This document shows positions 35,701-45,640 of a stretch of DNA of 64,000 nucleotides, piece after piece. This DNA comes from Metellina segmentata (Eukaryota; Arthropoda; Arachnida; Araneae; Tetragnathidae), in NCBI GenBank assembly GCA_947359465.1, contig OX375881.1:29863742-29927741 (forward strand). Direction: 5' to 3'. A model generated the notes under the pieces. The model saw only the letters and a program-made list of their open reading frames with translations, had not been told where the DNA came from and did no database searches. Within the stretch, counting starts at the first letter, position 1. The number at the start of each line of letters is the position of its first letter. Position numbers and translations under genes: made by a program.

Positions 35701-36331
35701 GTGAAATTACACCTAATATTGTGTCAAAACATCAGTCAATGCATTGAGATCATTGGACAGAGGGTTTCCTACATTTGGCGTTTCAGCTTTTGAATTCGGA
35801 GAGAAGGCCTCTTGTACTACTTTTCGGGGTCTTTTTTATGCGTCGTATGTTTTAGCTAGTGAATAGGGTTGTGTTTTATAAGTCTATGGATGAAATTCTA
35901 AGTAACTTCGGATCTCGAAAAGCGTCGAGGCCTGATCGTTATGATCTTCATGAACGGGAAAATCGGAAAACTCGCGACTTGAAAAAATGTTTCTTTACAA
36001 TCCTCTTTTCTTGCTTGTTTGGGGTTTTTTTTGCGTGTATTACATGCATTTTTTTTTGTATAAAATGTATTTGTTTTTTATTTGTATTTGGCTCGGTGAA
36101 TCTTTTCATGTTTAAATTCAAGATTGCACAAGATTCAAGATGTTTCTAAAGTTGCGATCCATTTATTTCAGGAATCGTTTTATTGCTTCTTTCTGTGTTA
36201 TACGAATGCATTAGACCACTTGAAAAGAAACATTAATACCATTCGACATGCCCCCCTCCCTGCATACCAACACATAAATGGCAACATTCAGCGGTTAGCG
36301 CAGAAAATCCTTTCGGAGTGGAAAGTGCAAT
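35701..36331 (+). other. Intronic stretch without recognised gene
   Basis: T-rich at 36000-36090; no exon or repeat family recognised. Confidence 0.45.
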
Positions 36332-36387
36332 ATTAGCCACACCTGGTCAAATATGGCCCTTGTGCCATAAAACGCCAACCAACCAAC
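36332..36387 (+). mobile_element. SINE-A tail only
   Basis: TTAGCCACACCTGGTCAAAT, then ATGGCCCTTGTGCCATAAAA, then CGCCAACCAACCAAC: only the last ~55 bases of SINE-A, immediately upstream of the satellite. Confidence 0.65.
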
Positions 36388-36396
36388 TTAGCCACA

Positions 36397-36507
36397 CCAT
36401 GCTATACTTCATATATACTCTACGCTATGCTTTATATATACTCTACGCTATACTTTATATAAAGTATAGCGTAGAGTATATATATACTCTACGCTATACT
36501 TTATATA
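36397..36507. repeat. 23-bp satellite array, first part, with a head-to-head inversion
   Basis: Unit ATATACTCTACGCTATACTTTAT (23 bp, variants). One unit is inverted, making a perfect 52-bp palindrome at 36433-36484 centred on TTATATAA. The array is split by the element at 36508-37358 and resumes at 37359, then again at 38265 after a second insertion. Confidence 0.85.
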
Positions 36508-37358
36508 CAGGGTGGTCCCGAATTCATGGTACAAACTTTAATGGTAGGTACAGGACATTGTAACAATGATTTATTGTATAGGAATGTATAGTCGCAAGTG
36601 ACGCGGTGAGGCGAAAACAGGGGAAATAACGGCCGAAAGGAAAAACAAAGATTTTATTGAAAGCGTTGTTGACAAGTGTCATGTTTACAGTAATTGTTCA
36701 AAATTGCGTCCACCAGTATCGATACATGCTTGACAGCGTCGGTGGAGCGATTGGCGTACACGTTCAAAGATGCCTGGTATTTCACGCACACCTGCAGCAG
36801 CTACAGATAAGCGAGCGACGAGATCCTCATCTGAGTCAACTGGAGTCTCATAAACAAGATGCTTTAGATGTCCCCATAAAAAGTAATCGAGGCTCGATAA
36901 ATCGGGAGATCGGGGTGGCCAAGGGACTGGTCCACCACGCCCAATCCATCGAGTACCAAACGTGGCATTCAGGTAATTCCGTACATCAATGCTGAAGTGT
37001 GCTGGCGCCCCATCGTGCTGAAACCACATGCGGTTACGAATGGCGATCGGAACATCATGCAGCAGTTATGGTAACACTTCTTTCAGAAAAATAAGATAGC
37101 TTCCGCCAGTGAGCCGCGTGGGTAGTAAGTATGGGCCAATCAAAAAGTCGTTCACAATACCAGTTCAACAGCGGCTAGACATCTACTGCCCTCTACCGGC
37201 AATGATACCAACCGATCACTCCATTTCTCTTTCCTTTTATTTCCCCTGTTTACGCCTCACCGCGTCACTTGCGACTATACATTCCTATACAATAAATCAT
37301 TGTTACAATGTCCTGTACCTACCATTAAAGTTTGTACCATGAATTCGGGACCACCCTG
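36508..37358. mobile_element. Mariner-like element (DD41D type), non-autonomous
   Basis: Flanked by TA (36506-36507 and 37359-37360) and bounded by terminal inverted repeats that start CAGGGTGGTCCCGAATTC. I count 106 identical bases in the two TIRs, extending to about 122 with one mismatch, so insertion looks recent. It sits inside the 23-bp satellite. It contains the 3' part of a transposase gene on the minus strand but lacks the 5' half, so it cannot be autonomous. TIRs of this length are longer than the ~30 bp of classical mariners. Confidence 0.9.
36685..37155 (-). pseudogene. Truncated mariner-family transposase, C-terminal half with stop
   Basis: The minus-strand reading frame 36685-37029 contains MWFQHDGAPAHFSIDVRNYL and, further on, WPPRSPDLSSLDYFLWGHLK, the second and third catalytic-acid blocks of IS630/Tc1/mariner DDE transposases. 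There are 41 residues between the Asp of QHDG and the Asp of SSLDY, hence DD41D. The frame continues upstream (about 37155-37030) with GPYLLPTRLTGGSYLIFLKE but is broken by a TAA about 17 codons before MWFQHD. The N-terminal DNA-binding half and the first catalytic Asp are absent. It is therefore a decayed internal remnant and not a working gene. Confidence 0.88.
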
Positions 37359-37487
37359 TATACTCTACGCTATACTTCATATATATACGCTATACTTCAT
37401 ATATATTCTAAGCTATACTTCATATATACTCTACGCTATATTCTATATATACCTCTACGCCATACTCTATGTATAACTACGCTATAC
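37359..37487. repeat. 23/24-bp satellite array, second part
   Basis: Continues TACTCTACGCTATACTTCAT with variants (TTCTAAGCTATACTTCAT; CTCTACGCCATACTCTATG). It ends in CGCTATAC at 37480-37487, which is repeated exactly after the hAT-like element. Confidence 0.8.
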
Positions 37488-38264
37488 CAGGGCTCGAAAT
37501 ACTCGAGTGCACTGTGCACATGAAAATAAAATTGTGCACTTAACTTTTCCCAACCAGGTGCACGCAGTGCACCTAACGGTAAAAAAAGTGAGGGGAACGT
37601 GTTTTATGTCATTTTGACGTCTGAACAAAATATTAGTGTCGACCTCTCTCGCTCTAAGAGAACGTAGTTAAAATTCCTAAATACACACTATGCAAAAAAA
37701 ATCACTGGGCCGTAACGGGTTTATACAGGAGGAAGGTTTACTTGTGCCACTGCCACCAGAACTTTCCGATGATCGAAACTTTTTCCAGAAGCAACTGTCG
37801 CAACAGCCCTAGAAGGGAAAATTTAGATTACTTGACCACCCGCCAACAATAAGCATCTCACATTTCTGTAAACACCTCGTGTTTCAATAAAGTGTAAAGC
37901 CGTAGGAATTCCTGAGAATTGTCTGGTCACTGCGTATCGTAAACAAATATTTTCATTATTTATCCTAAAATTCAGATTTTATCTTCTTAAAATATAGTGT
38001 ATTTTTTATGTGTTTTTTGTCCACCAATGTCTGATAATGACTCAATATTTGTAAGTAATAATTTCGCTGATAAATAAAATTGCTTAAATATTTTTATTTA
38101 CTATCCACTACTAACCTATCTAGACATACCCAATTAATGAAGTAGTTTACTTTACATTAATGCTCTTACATCACGTTTTTTTAAATGTGCACCTAAAATA
38201 TAATCTGTGCACCTAATTTAAAAACTTAGGTGCACCTGTATTAAAAAATCTATTTCGAGGCCTG
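37488..38264. mobile_element. hAT-like non-autonomous element with exact 8-bp duplication
   Basis: Inverted termini CAGGGCTCGAAATA and (inverted right) CAGGCCTCGAAATA enclose 777 bp, flanked by an identical 8-bp CGCTATAC at 37480-37487 and 38265-38272. CAGG-type ends and 8-bp duplications are characteristic of hAT transposons. Several GTGCACCT/AGGTGCAC motifs lie near both ends (37500-37580 and 38180-38240), possibly subterminal binding repeats. No transposase ORF. The 8-bp match could be affected by the satellite's own periodicity, but the ends support the call. Confidence 0.82.
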
Positions 38265-38455
38265 CGCTATACTTCATATATACTCTACGCTATATTCTAT
38301 ATATACTCTATGTATACCTCTACGCCATACTCTATGTATAACTCTACGCCATACTCTATGTATAACTCTACGCTATACTCTATGTATAACTCTACGCCAT
38401 ATACTCTATGTATAACTCTACGCTATACTCTACGTATAACTTTACGCCATACTGA
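38265..38455. repeat. 23/24-bp satellite array, third part, next to exon b
   Basis: CGCTATACTTCATATATACT then variants of ACTCTATGTATAACTCTACG CCAT. It ends about 72 bases before the exon b coding start, so it lies very near the branch-point region of the acceptor. Confidence 0.8.
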
Positions 38456-38509
38456 GCTTTGTATGCCACTCTCTTGATTATTTTTTGATATGAATGAAGA
38501 CAAAGCTGA

Positions 38510-38957
<448 letters not shown>

Positions 38958-39124
38958 TTAACCTTTTGACTACGGCTATTATATAACAAGAGCGCAATTC
39001 TTTCTTGGCGCGATTGTTATACCTTTTAAGGTACAACTGCTGGACCGGTCGTTGCCTAATGTCTTGGCGCGATCATGGTACAACGATACACCAACTGCTG
39101 CACCTACCGTAATCTAAAGGTTAA
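38958..39124. mobile_element. TTAA-flanked MITE, family B
   Basis: TTAACCTTTTGACTACGGC at the left and TTAACCTTTAGATTACGGT (inverted) at the right; 167 bp including TTAA on both sides. The interior has GGTACAACTGCTGGACCGG and GATCATGGTACAAC motifs. Its right TTAA is also the left TTAA of the adjoining family C element. Confidence 0.78.
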
Positions 39125-39448
39125 AACATTCGTTGTCGGTCACGTAGAAATGGGTTTTTTCCCAGAAGCCTACTTACTTTTTATAACAAATATGATTGAA
39201 AAGTGCGCCAATACCAGAATAACTTGGCGAAAGCTCAGCCAACGAATAAATTAAAGCTAAAAATTCGAAACCACATACCTTTACAACTAGCTTCTAACCT
39301 TTACTCCACTCCAACACTTAACATATAGTGTCGATTGAAGCGGAGAATAAATGTTGAGGCGTAGGTCTTCCCGCGCGAACGCGTGACTGGCTACTGATAA
39401 ATCATTCCACACCACACGCTGCCGCGAGATCGGCAGCAAATGTGTTAA
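39121..39448. mobile_element. TTAA-flanked repeat, family C, second copy
   Basis: Left TTAAAACATTCGTTGTCGG; right end (inverted) TTTAACACATTTGCTGCCG. The interior matches 2930-3420: CAATACCAGAATAACTTGGC, AATTCGAAACCACATACC, TAGCTTCTAACCTTTACTCC, GAACGCGTGACTGGCTACTG. It is shorter than copy 1 because the second half of the GCGCGTGAT region is missing. Confidence 0.72.
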
Positions 39449-39638
39449 AGCCAAATCGTCTCCGTTAAAAAAATAAATTGTGACTTTTTGAAAGTTTTTG
39501 TGAGTTGAAAATTTTTGTGATTTTTTTTTTTCGAATATTCAGCAAAAGTCAACGAAAATTCTTCACGTTATATCTTCTATCTTGAGACTAAACATTTCCT
39601 TTTAAAGCTTTTATATATACATAATTTTTATTGTTTTA

Positions 39639-39700
39639 TCTTGCGCTTGGCGCAGCTTGTCCGTATTTGGACCTTGCGCCATAAAACCTCAATATCCAAT
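39639..39700 (+). mobile_element. SINE-A tail only
   Basis: TCTTGCGCTTGGCGCAGCTT followed by GTCCGTATTTGGACCTTGCG and CCATAAAACCTC. Confidence 0.7.
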
Positions 39701-39792
39701 CCAATCTTGATACCAATACGACGTAAATGTTTCGATAGGCAATCATGATCAAAGGCAAGACGAAATTCAGCTATAGATCTACGCCTTAGCAT

Positions 39793-39905
39793 TTCTCCCT
39801 GGTTGTATTTCTCTCCTATATCAGTAAAACTTTTTGTGTGTGTTTGTGTCTATTCCTTGATATTGTATGGCGCCGCTTGGCCCTTGCGCCCAATCCCCTC
39901 CAAGC
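39793..39905 (+). mobile_element. SINE-A, head-truncated, internally deleted tail
   Basis: TCCCTGGTTGTATTTCTCTC, CTATATCAGTAAAACTTT, TTCCTTGATATTGTATGGCG, CCGCTTGGCCCTTGCGCCC. The AAATATGG part of the tail is deleted. Confidence 0.7.
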
Positions 39906-39944
39906 CAAACAACATCTACGATTTGGCCACTTGAGATGTCAATT

Positions 39945-40246
39945 CACTACGACAGCAACCTGCGAGTTATAGACGGCACATGTTCAATTCCATCCTGGGT
40001 GTATATTTTTTGTCAGTAAAACTTGCGTAGTGAGTGTATATGTCCATTTACGTGTCGTCTTTAGGTGTCTACGGGCACCACAACCTCGAGGTACCCAAGT
40101 TATCTTTTCAATTTTCCCATGGGGTTCGATGTCTATCCCGGGGGCGAGCTGCCTTGGATACCCAAGCGATCTTTTTTTGCTTTCATCCCACTACTCTTGC
40201 AGCTTGGCAAAATATAGCTCTAATGCAGCATAAAACTCAGCCAACC
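39945..40246 (+). mobile_element. SINE-A, composite with variant module
   Basis: Starts with diverged head sequence (CACTACGACAGCAACCTGCG; B-box-like CATGTTCAATTCCATCC) and the GTCAGTAAAACTTG block. The variant module follows (TAGGTGTCTACGGGCACCAC; CCTCGAGGTACCCAAG; a second copy of CCCAAGCGATCTTTTTTTGC) and then a diverged tail (TTGGCAAAATATAGC ... ATAAAACTCAGCCAACC). It shows that the standard head and the variant module can occur in one copy. Confidence 0.65.
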
Positions 40247-40260
40247 TGGAATTCTGCGAT

Positions 40261-40411
40261 TTAACCTGACTACAGCTGCAGATATAATAAGCGTGTTTCT
40301 TTCTTGGAGCGATTCGTATAAATTTCAAAGTACAACTGATGTACTGGCCGTTATCTAAATTCTTCCTTGGTGCGATCATGGTACACAACTGCTGTACCGG
40401 CTAAAGATTAA
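40261..40411. mobile_element. TTAA-flanked MITE, family B
   Basis: TTAACCTGACTACAGCTGC on the left, and the right end GTACCGGCTAAAGATTAA. The interior has ATCATGGTACACAACTGC and AAAGTACAACTGATGTACTG. 151 bp. Confidence 0.72.
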
Positions 40412-40465
40412 ATAGCTGTTTTCGAGCCGCAAGTACCTGTTTGTCGCAAAGCCCACTTCACAAGG

Positions 40466-40796
40466 CCGACCAACCGGTCTGGTGGTTAAGGTGTTAGGCT
40501 CTAGATAGGAAGGTTACAGGTTCGAATCCGGGTGAGTGTATGGATCTATGCAAGCGTATGGTGTAGAGGCGATTGGTGCACCTTAAATCTGTCGTGGCCC
40601 AAAGTCCTCATGTTGGGTCGGTGTGGAAGTTTGGAGAGTGGGGTGCCAGCCCAGGTGTTGCCTCGTCATCTGACCGTGGTTCAGAATTATGTGGTGTTGT
40701 CCTCGTATCTATCCCTTATGGATATGTTCCCGGACCGTCGTTAATAACCCGTTGTGTCGCCCTAGTTCGTCGTTAATTAAAAGTTACCAAATTACC
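40466..40796 (+). mobile_element. SINE-B, full-length reference copy
   Basis: tRNA-like head: GACCAACCGGTCTGGTGG with an A-box-like TGGTGGTTAAGG, then a canonical B-box GGTTCGAATCC about 40 bases later. The body follows: TTAAATCTGTCGTGGCC, AAGTCCTCATGTTGGG, GTGTGGAAGTTTGGAGAGTG, CTCGTCATCTGACCGTGG, GTGGTGTTGTCCTCG, CCCGGACCGTCGTTAATAAC and CGTTAATTAAAAGTTACC. About 330 bp; a pol III-type SINE with a tRNA-derived 5' end. Confidence 0.88.
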
Positions 40797-41817
40797 CACT
40801 TCGCAAGACCGTTATGTGTAGGTTTGTGCTCCACCAATACGAAACCGTGTCCCGTTTTGCTTCTTCAAAAACCGTTCTGTCTCGCCAGCTTCTCTGGCGT
40901 CGCCATCACCTGATATTTGATTCGGGGCTATTCTGTCGGAGACAGAGGATCCCCCAAGATTACGGCCCTAACAATTCTAAGCGGAATGGAAATGGAGCAA
41001 CCGATTTCCCGTTTTCCCGGCTTATTATTTTGCTCCCCGAGTCTAGGGGGATACATAAGCCGGAATAACATCGCGACGAGTAGCCTGTTTCATTTTCTTA
41101 GGGAGGGTTTTTATTTTTGAGTAATCGCCAGCGAATAAGAGAAAGACAGAGCACCACTTTTGGATGTCGAGAGTGCCGGCTGACTGTAGATGTTAGTAAA
41201 AAGATGAAGGGGGGATTTTTTTTTTGCGTGTGTGTGGATAAAAAGGAAAGGTTTTCTGGATGGACCTCCCCTCTTCCCCCCTCTTATACAGCATCGAATT
41301 TCGCCACTTCTTTTTTCCATTTTTCGTTGATTTTTTTTTTTTTGCCCCTTTGAAAAATGTTTCGCTGAAATGTCTCATTTTTTCCCCTGCTCCTTCCTTT
41401 TTAACTGGAGATGAAATTTCGTAGAGGTTGACAGAAACAACGTGAAGACGAATTAGGTTAATGTTTGAGTGTTAAATTCGTCGCCGTATAATCCCTCGTG
41501 GAAGGAGAATCGGAATTCAAGATAGGACCCCTCCTCCCGTTTTTTAGGTTTTTTGCTCTGGCCTTGGATGAGTTATGGCGGCGTTCTTGGTGCTGATACA
41601 TGATGGCGATTTCGTTCTGTCAATTAGGAACGGGTTCTTTTTTCAGTACAGGCTTGGGAAAATTGTCGATCGTGGACCACCGGTAGACCGGGGTTACCTA
41701 CTGATAATTACGTGTTATTTTGAATGTGTTTTCACCAAATTCAAATTTCGGAAAAGGGGCTGTTCGATTCCCCTTGTTGAAAATTTAGTAATTTTCATGA
41801 ATGCTTACTGGGTTGTT
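40797..41817 (+). other. Intronic stretch, partly unique
   Basis: 40840-41110 is complex, CpG-containing sequence with overlapping ORFs in several frames and no recognisable domain. A T-run lies at about 41217-41225, and another just past 41328. No exon recognised. Confidence 0.4.
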
Positions 41818-42016
41818 GTGGTTCAGTGGTGTTTGCCCTATGTGTTGGTGACCTGGATGTTGTAGGTAGCGCATGTACGGTTCCTCTCTAGGTGCATTTC
41901 TCTCCGCTGTGTCAGTAACTTTCCTTGTGTGTGTATATGTCTATTTACTTGACGTTTTTGGGCGTAACTTGGCCCTATATGGTTCCTACTCCTAAAACTC
42001 AACCCTACCAACCAAC
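41818..42016 (+). mobile_element. SINE-A, near full length
   Basis: A-box-like GTGGTTCAGTGGTGTTTGCC, TTGGTGACCTGGATGTTGTA, degraded B-box (GTACGGTTCCTCTC), TTTCTCCGCTGTGTCAGT, TATTTACTTGACG, and tail GGCGTAACTTGGCCCTATAT ... CCTAAAACTCAACCCTACC. Confidence 0.75.
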
Positions 42017-43311
42017 AATACAAACATTTTTGTATCCTTTTGCATTCAATTTTTTTTTTTGGCAAATGCTGGTAATTTTTACGCTATTTATTCGCATATT
42101 GTGTCACAACAGTTAGAAGTCAAGTACTGGGGTATGAAAAACATAAAATCTCTCTCTTGTGGGCATTTTATTAATTCTGCTACTAAAACGATTTCTGGTA
42201 CGATTATCTGTTATTCTATTTAGAACTTATAAATACTCTAGATCTCAAAATTCTTTTCCTGACCTAATATGCGTGAATCATTTTTATTGAAATGTTCTCT
42301 AAACTGAACAGCGAAATATAATAGAATACAAACCTAAGATTAAAATGTGTGTGTGTGGGGGGGGGTTTAAATGGGTTATTTAACTACGTTTAAAAAGATA
42401 ATCAGGAACTTTGTAGGCTTTTTTTTATTTCATTACCAACTCTTTTAATTTCAAAAATCACTGCTATTTGGCATTTTTTTGCTTACAAAATGATTGCTTG
42501 GTTGCTGTGATGTTTTTTAACTCGTTGTTTTTAATCTCGATTTGAGTCGGTAAAGCGTGCGCTGATGTGCACCGTGTTGAAAAAAAATGAAATAAAGAAC
42601 TTCTGTGGAATTCTACGTTTTTCAAAAGAACTAGGTTAACTGGGGATTTGACTCTTCCAAATCAATTACTACTTGACGCGTCGCAGAGTTGGAACTGGAA
42701 TTTAGTTATAAAAAGCTTCTCGCGTTTTTGTTTATTCTAGGTAGCCGCCAGTAACGAATGAAAGAAATTATTGACTTCGATAAAATAGCATCTTTTTTAA
42801 AGTTCTCGTTATTAGCAGAATCTGATGCAGTTTTTCTTTCTCTTCGATGCATTGAAAAAAAAAAAAAAAATTCTCGTTCAAAGAAAATGGCTGAAATTTC
42901 GTATACAAAAACCGATGCTAAACATGAATGATTCCGAAATAAGTAAACTAGATGCGGTGTAGAGAGTAAAAGTAAACAAGAACACGAGCGAGGAAAAGTT
43001 TAAAAAAAACTGGGAAGTTTTAGGATTTCTTGGGTTTAATTAACATGACAAGCATTCACCAAGTGAGACTTATTTTAAAGTAACGGTCTTTTTAAACACC
43101 TATAGCATTTTACCCATTCATTTTCTTTTCTAATGATTCTGCTATTCAGAGTAATTTTTTTCTATCTTTGATTAGAAGATTAGGGAAAGTAGCATTTTTC
43201 GAAGGATTTTCATCAGATCGAAAAAATAAAATAGTAGTCAAATAGCTAGTTTCTCAAAAAAATTCATGTAAAACCTACACAATTTAGCGAATTTCTTGAT
43301 TCAGTCACTCC

Positions 43312-43352
<41 letters not shown>

Positions 43353-43955
43353 GACATGGCTTGCAGACAGATTTGTGAAATAAGCCACCTAACGCAATCC
43401 GATGTCGCGCCATCTCATCACCCAAGAGTTTCTTGAGAGATTTTTGAGTCGGAAAGAAATCATTGAAATACAAGGTGCAGCATTAAACATTTGCCACTCT
43501 GTACGTGGCTTTATTTTGTATCTCGCTCACTCCTTTCAACAACGTCATAACTCAAAAAACGTGATTTTTCAGTAGAGTGATTTTAAAGTTTAAAAGTAGA
43601 TTGAACTGTATTAAAAATAATTATTACCTCTGCTCTCTAGCGGTTAAATATTGAGGGGTGAGATATGACGATCTTGAAGGGATATACTACTCTTTCAAGG
43701 CATTCTGAAACCAGGCAGAACTAAAATTCGCCGGTTTTTTTTAATGTGACGTTGTTGAAAAGAGTGAGCGATATGTGGTTGTTCATTCTAAAATTCTTGT
43801 CTGTTCCGGTAATATTATTTGCTTTCTCTTCTCAACCCTGAGATTATCTAGTAGTCATGAGATTATCTAGTAGTGTAGTATTGCTTTTGCGCCATAACAT
43901 CCAGTGACTAAATAGCCACATAGATTAATTGATAGAATCCTAGAAAAGATGGGTA
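42017..43955. other. AT-rich intronic stretch with homopolymers
   Basis: A (GT)n-G(10) run at about 42344-42366, an A-run at about 42857-42871, and a pure T37 run at 43314-43350 stand out. The T37 run could be the poly-A end of a minus-strand retroelement, but the sequence downstream (43351-43500) is not one I recognise. A short tandem duplication of GAGATTATCTAGTAGT occurs at 43841-43876. No exon. Confidence 0.5.
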
Positions 43956-44160
43956 GCGGTAGTCCGGTTGGTCGAGTAATGGATTAGCAAACGTTAGTTC
44001 GATACTCCGTCCAACCAAAGGCCTCATGTTGGCGTGGTGTGGGAGTTTGAAGAGTGGGGCGCCAGCTCGGGTGTTGTCCTCGTCACCTGACCGTGGTACA
44101 AAATTACGTGGTGTTGTCCTCGGATCTTTCACTTGGAGATGGATCTCGGACCGTCGCCAA
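43956..44160 (+). mobile_element. SINE-B, head-degraded copy
   Basis: GGTAGTCCGGTTGGTCGAGT resembles an altered head, followed directly by GCCTCATGTTGGCGTGG, GTGGGAGTTTGAAGAGTGG, GCGCCAGCTCGGGTGTTGTC, CGTGGTACAAAATTACG and CTCGGACCGTCGCCAA, where it stops. The last part of SINE-B is missing and is followed by a SINE-A. Confidence 0.72.
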
Positions 44161-44173
44161 GCGGACACATTTT

Positions 44174-44283
44174 TAGGTGTGTACAGACACCACAACCCTT
44201 TTTTTGTTTTTTTCCTCTCTGTTTTGTGTTTGGACAGTTTGGCCAAATATGGCCCTTGCCCAATAATACCCTAAACCAGCCAA
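44174..44283 (+). mobile_element. SINE-A variant, truncated
   Basis: TAGGTGTGTACAGACACC (variant module), then the tail GTGTTTGGACAGTTTGGCC, AAATATGGCCCTTGCCCAAT, ACCCTAAACCAGCC. Confidence 0.7.
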
Positions 44284-45640
44284 ACTAGAAATGATTCTAC
44301 TGAAGGTCGAAACTGGTTAGAGCAGTTATGTAGGTTACATCCTGGATATGCTTAAGAACCCTCAGGAAACCTTCTGAGGTTTGTTACGTTACGTTTGTCG
44401 GGTTGATGAGGGAACGACAGATGTAATTACTGGGGTCAAGACTTATTTTAGTCGAATAGTAGTTCCTAGTTTTTTCCATTAGAGTTAATGATTTAAAATA
44501 TCTCTTCCCGATTCTTCTCTAGATACAGTATGTAATGCATCGGTTTAGTTAATTTTGCGGTTTGCTGAGCTTTGAATGCACTTTTTCGCTTTTGATTTAA
44601 CCAAGTGCTAAGGTTAGTCTCATTTCCAAGCTGTCGACTAGGATTCATCAAGGAAATTTTCAATCGTTGGTGACTTTTTCTGTAGATTGAGTGTGAAGGC
44701 TTCGGCTTATTTAATTTTCGATTCGCTCTTTTTCACTTGTTTGAATGCACTTGTTCGCTTTTGAGTTTACCAACTGTTTTAGTCTCATTTCGAAGTTGTC
44801 GACTTTGATTCATCAAGAAAATGTTTCAATCTATAGGTTTCGCTTAGGCCGTGCGTGGGTTGTATCTATTTTTTTTTTAAACACGAAATGGTGGATAGCG
44901 TGTCAGCCGAGAACTCTATTAAAAATCGGGGCAAATTTCGCACGTCGCCCATTATCTGGGTGTTCCATTCCCGTGTAAAACTTAACGAACAAATATCCTA
45001 AAAATTCCTGCGAGCACTTTCAAGAGTTTTCCCCGACGGAAAATTTATCCGGCGTACTTATTTCCAACCCCATATTTCTCCCGAATTCCCCATCACAAGG
45101 CGATTTTAAGCGTACTCCTGGAGAACCATTTAAACGACATTTTTCAGGGGAAAACTTTTACACGCGACTGCGGGGAAAAGTTTTCCCCTGTTTTAAAAGT
45201 GCTGCGTATTCCTTCAATGAAAATGTAAAAGCGGAGGGAGGGAGGATAGGCTTGGCACCCTGGGTTCATTCACGCGTTAGGCCGCAAAACTAATCCTTTA
45301 CCTGCCATAAACGGGCCATTAATTAGAATTCAGATGTCATGCGCTGAGCTGCTAAGCTAATTAGTCCTCACGTTTCTTAAAACCCGAGCTTACGATTTTT
45401 GGTTTTACTGCTGGAAAGTTTTCGGCAGCTTTTAAGTTCCGCCGAAGCCCACTTTTCACTCCTGGTGGTAATAGTGGATCCCGCGAGGGTATGTGTGGCA
45501 TGAATGTCATCGTTTGGGGGTTCCGCTTCTATTATTATTATTTTCCTTTTTGGGGTATCACGCCTCTCGCGCACTAATTGGTTCGGGCCCGCTAAAAGAC
45601 CCATTCGCTTTATGGCTGATAGACGAATTTGATCGTTAGG
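44284..45640. other. Intronic stretch with a near-duplicate and a complex block
   Basis: 44540-44680 and 44695-44840 look like a diverged duplication of about 155 bp (TCGGTTTAGTTAATTTTGCG vs TCGGCTTATTTAATTTTCG; GAATGCACTTTTTCGCTTTTG vs GAATGCACTTGTTCGCTTTTG; AAGCTGTCGACTAGGATTCA vs AAGTTGTCGACTTTGATTCA). Downstream, 44990-45380 is complex and repeat-free. No exon. Confidence 0.5.
45230..45385. promoter_or_regulatory. Candidate regulatory segment with homeodomain-like words
   Basis: Within a repeat-free block: CCATAAACGGGCCATTAATT, AGAATTCAGATGTCATGCG and GCTAAGCTAATTAGTCCTCA. The ATTA/TAAT cores and CTAATTAG palindrome are typical homeodomain targets, here in an exd intron. Short motifs alone do not prove function. 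Confidence 0.25.

Noticed and set aside
40466..40560. tRNA gene at the SINE-B head
   Set aside because: A- and B-box-like words are present, but the segment does not close into a full cloverleaf with matching acceptor stem, and it is repeated with the same body at 56045 and 61951; it is a SINE head.
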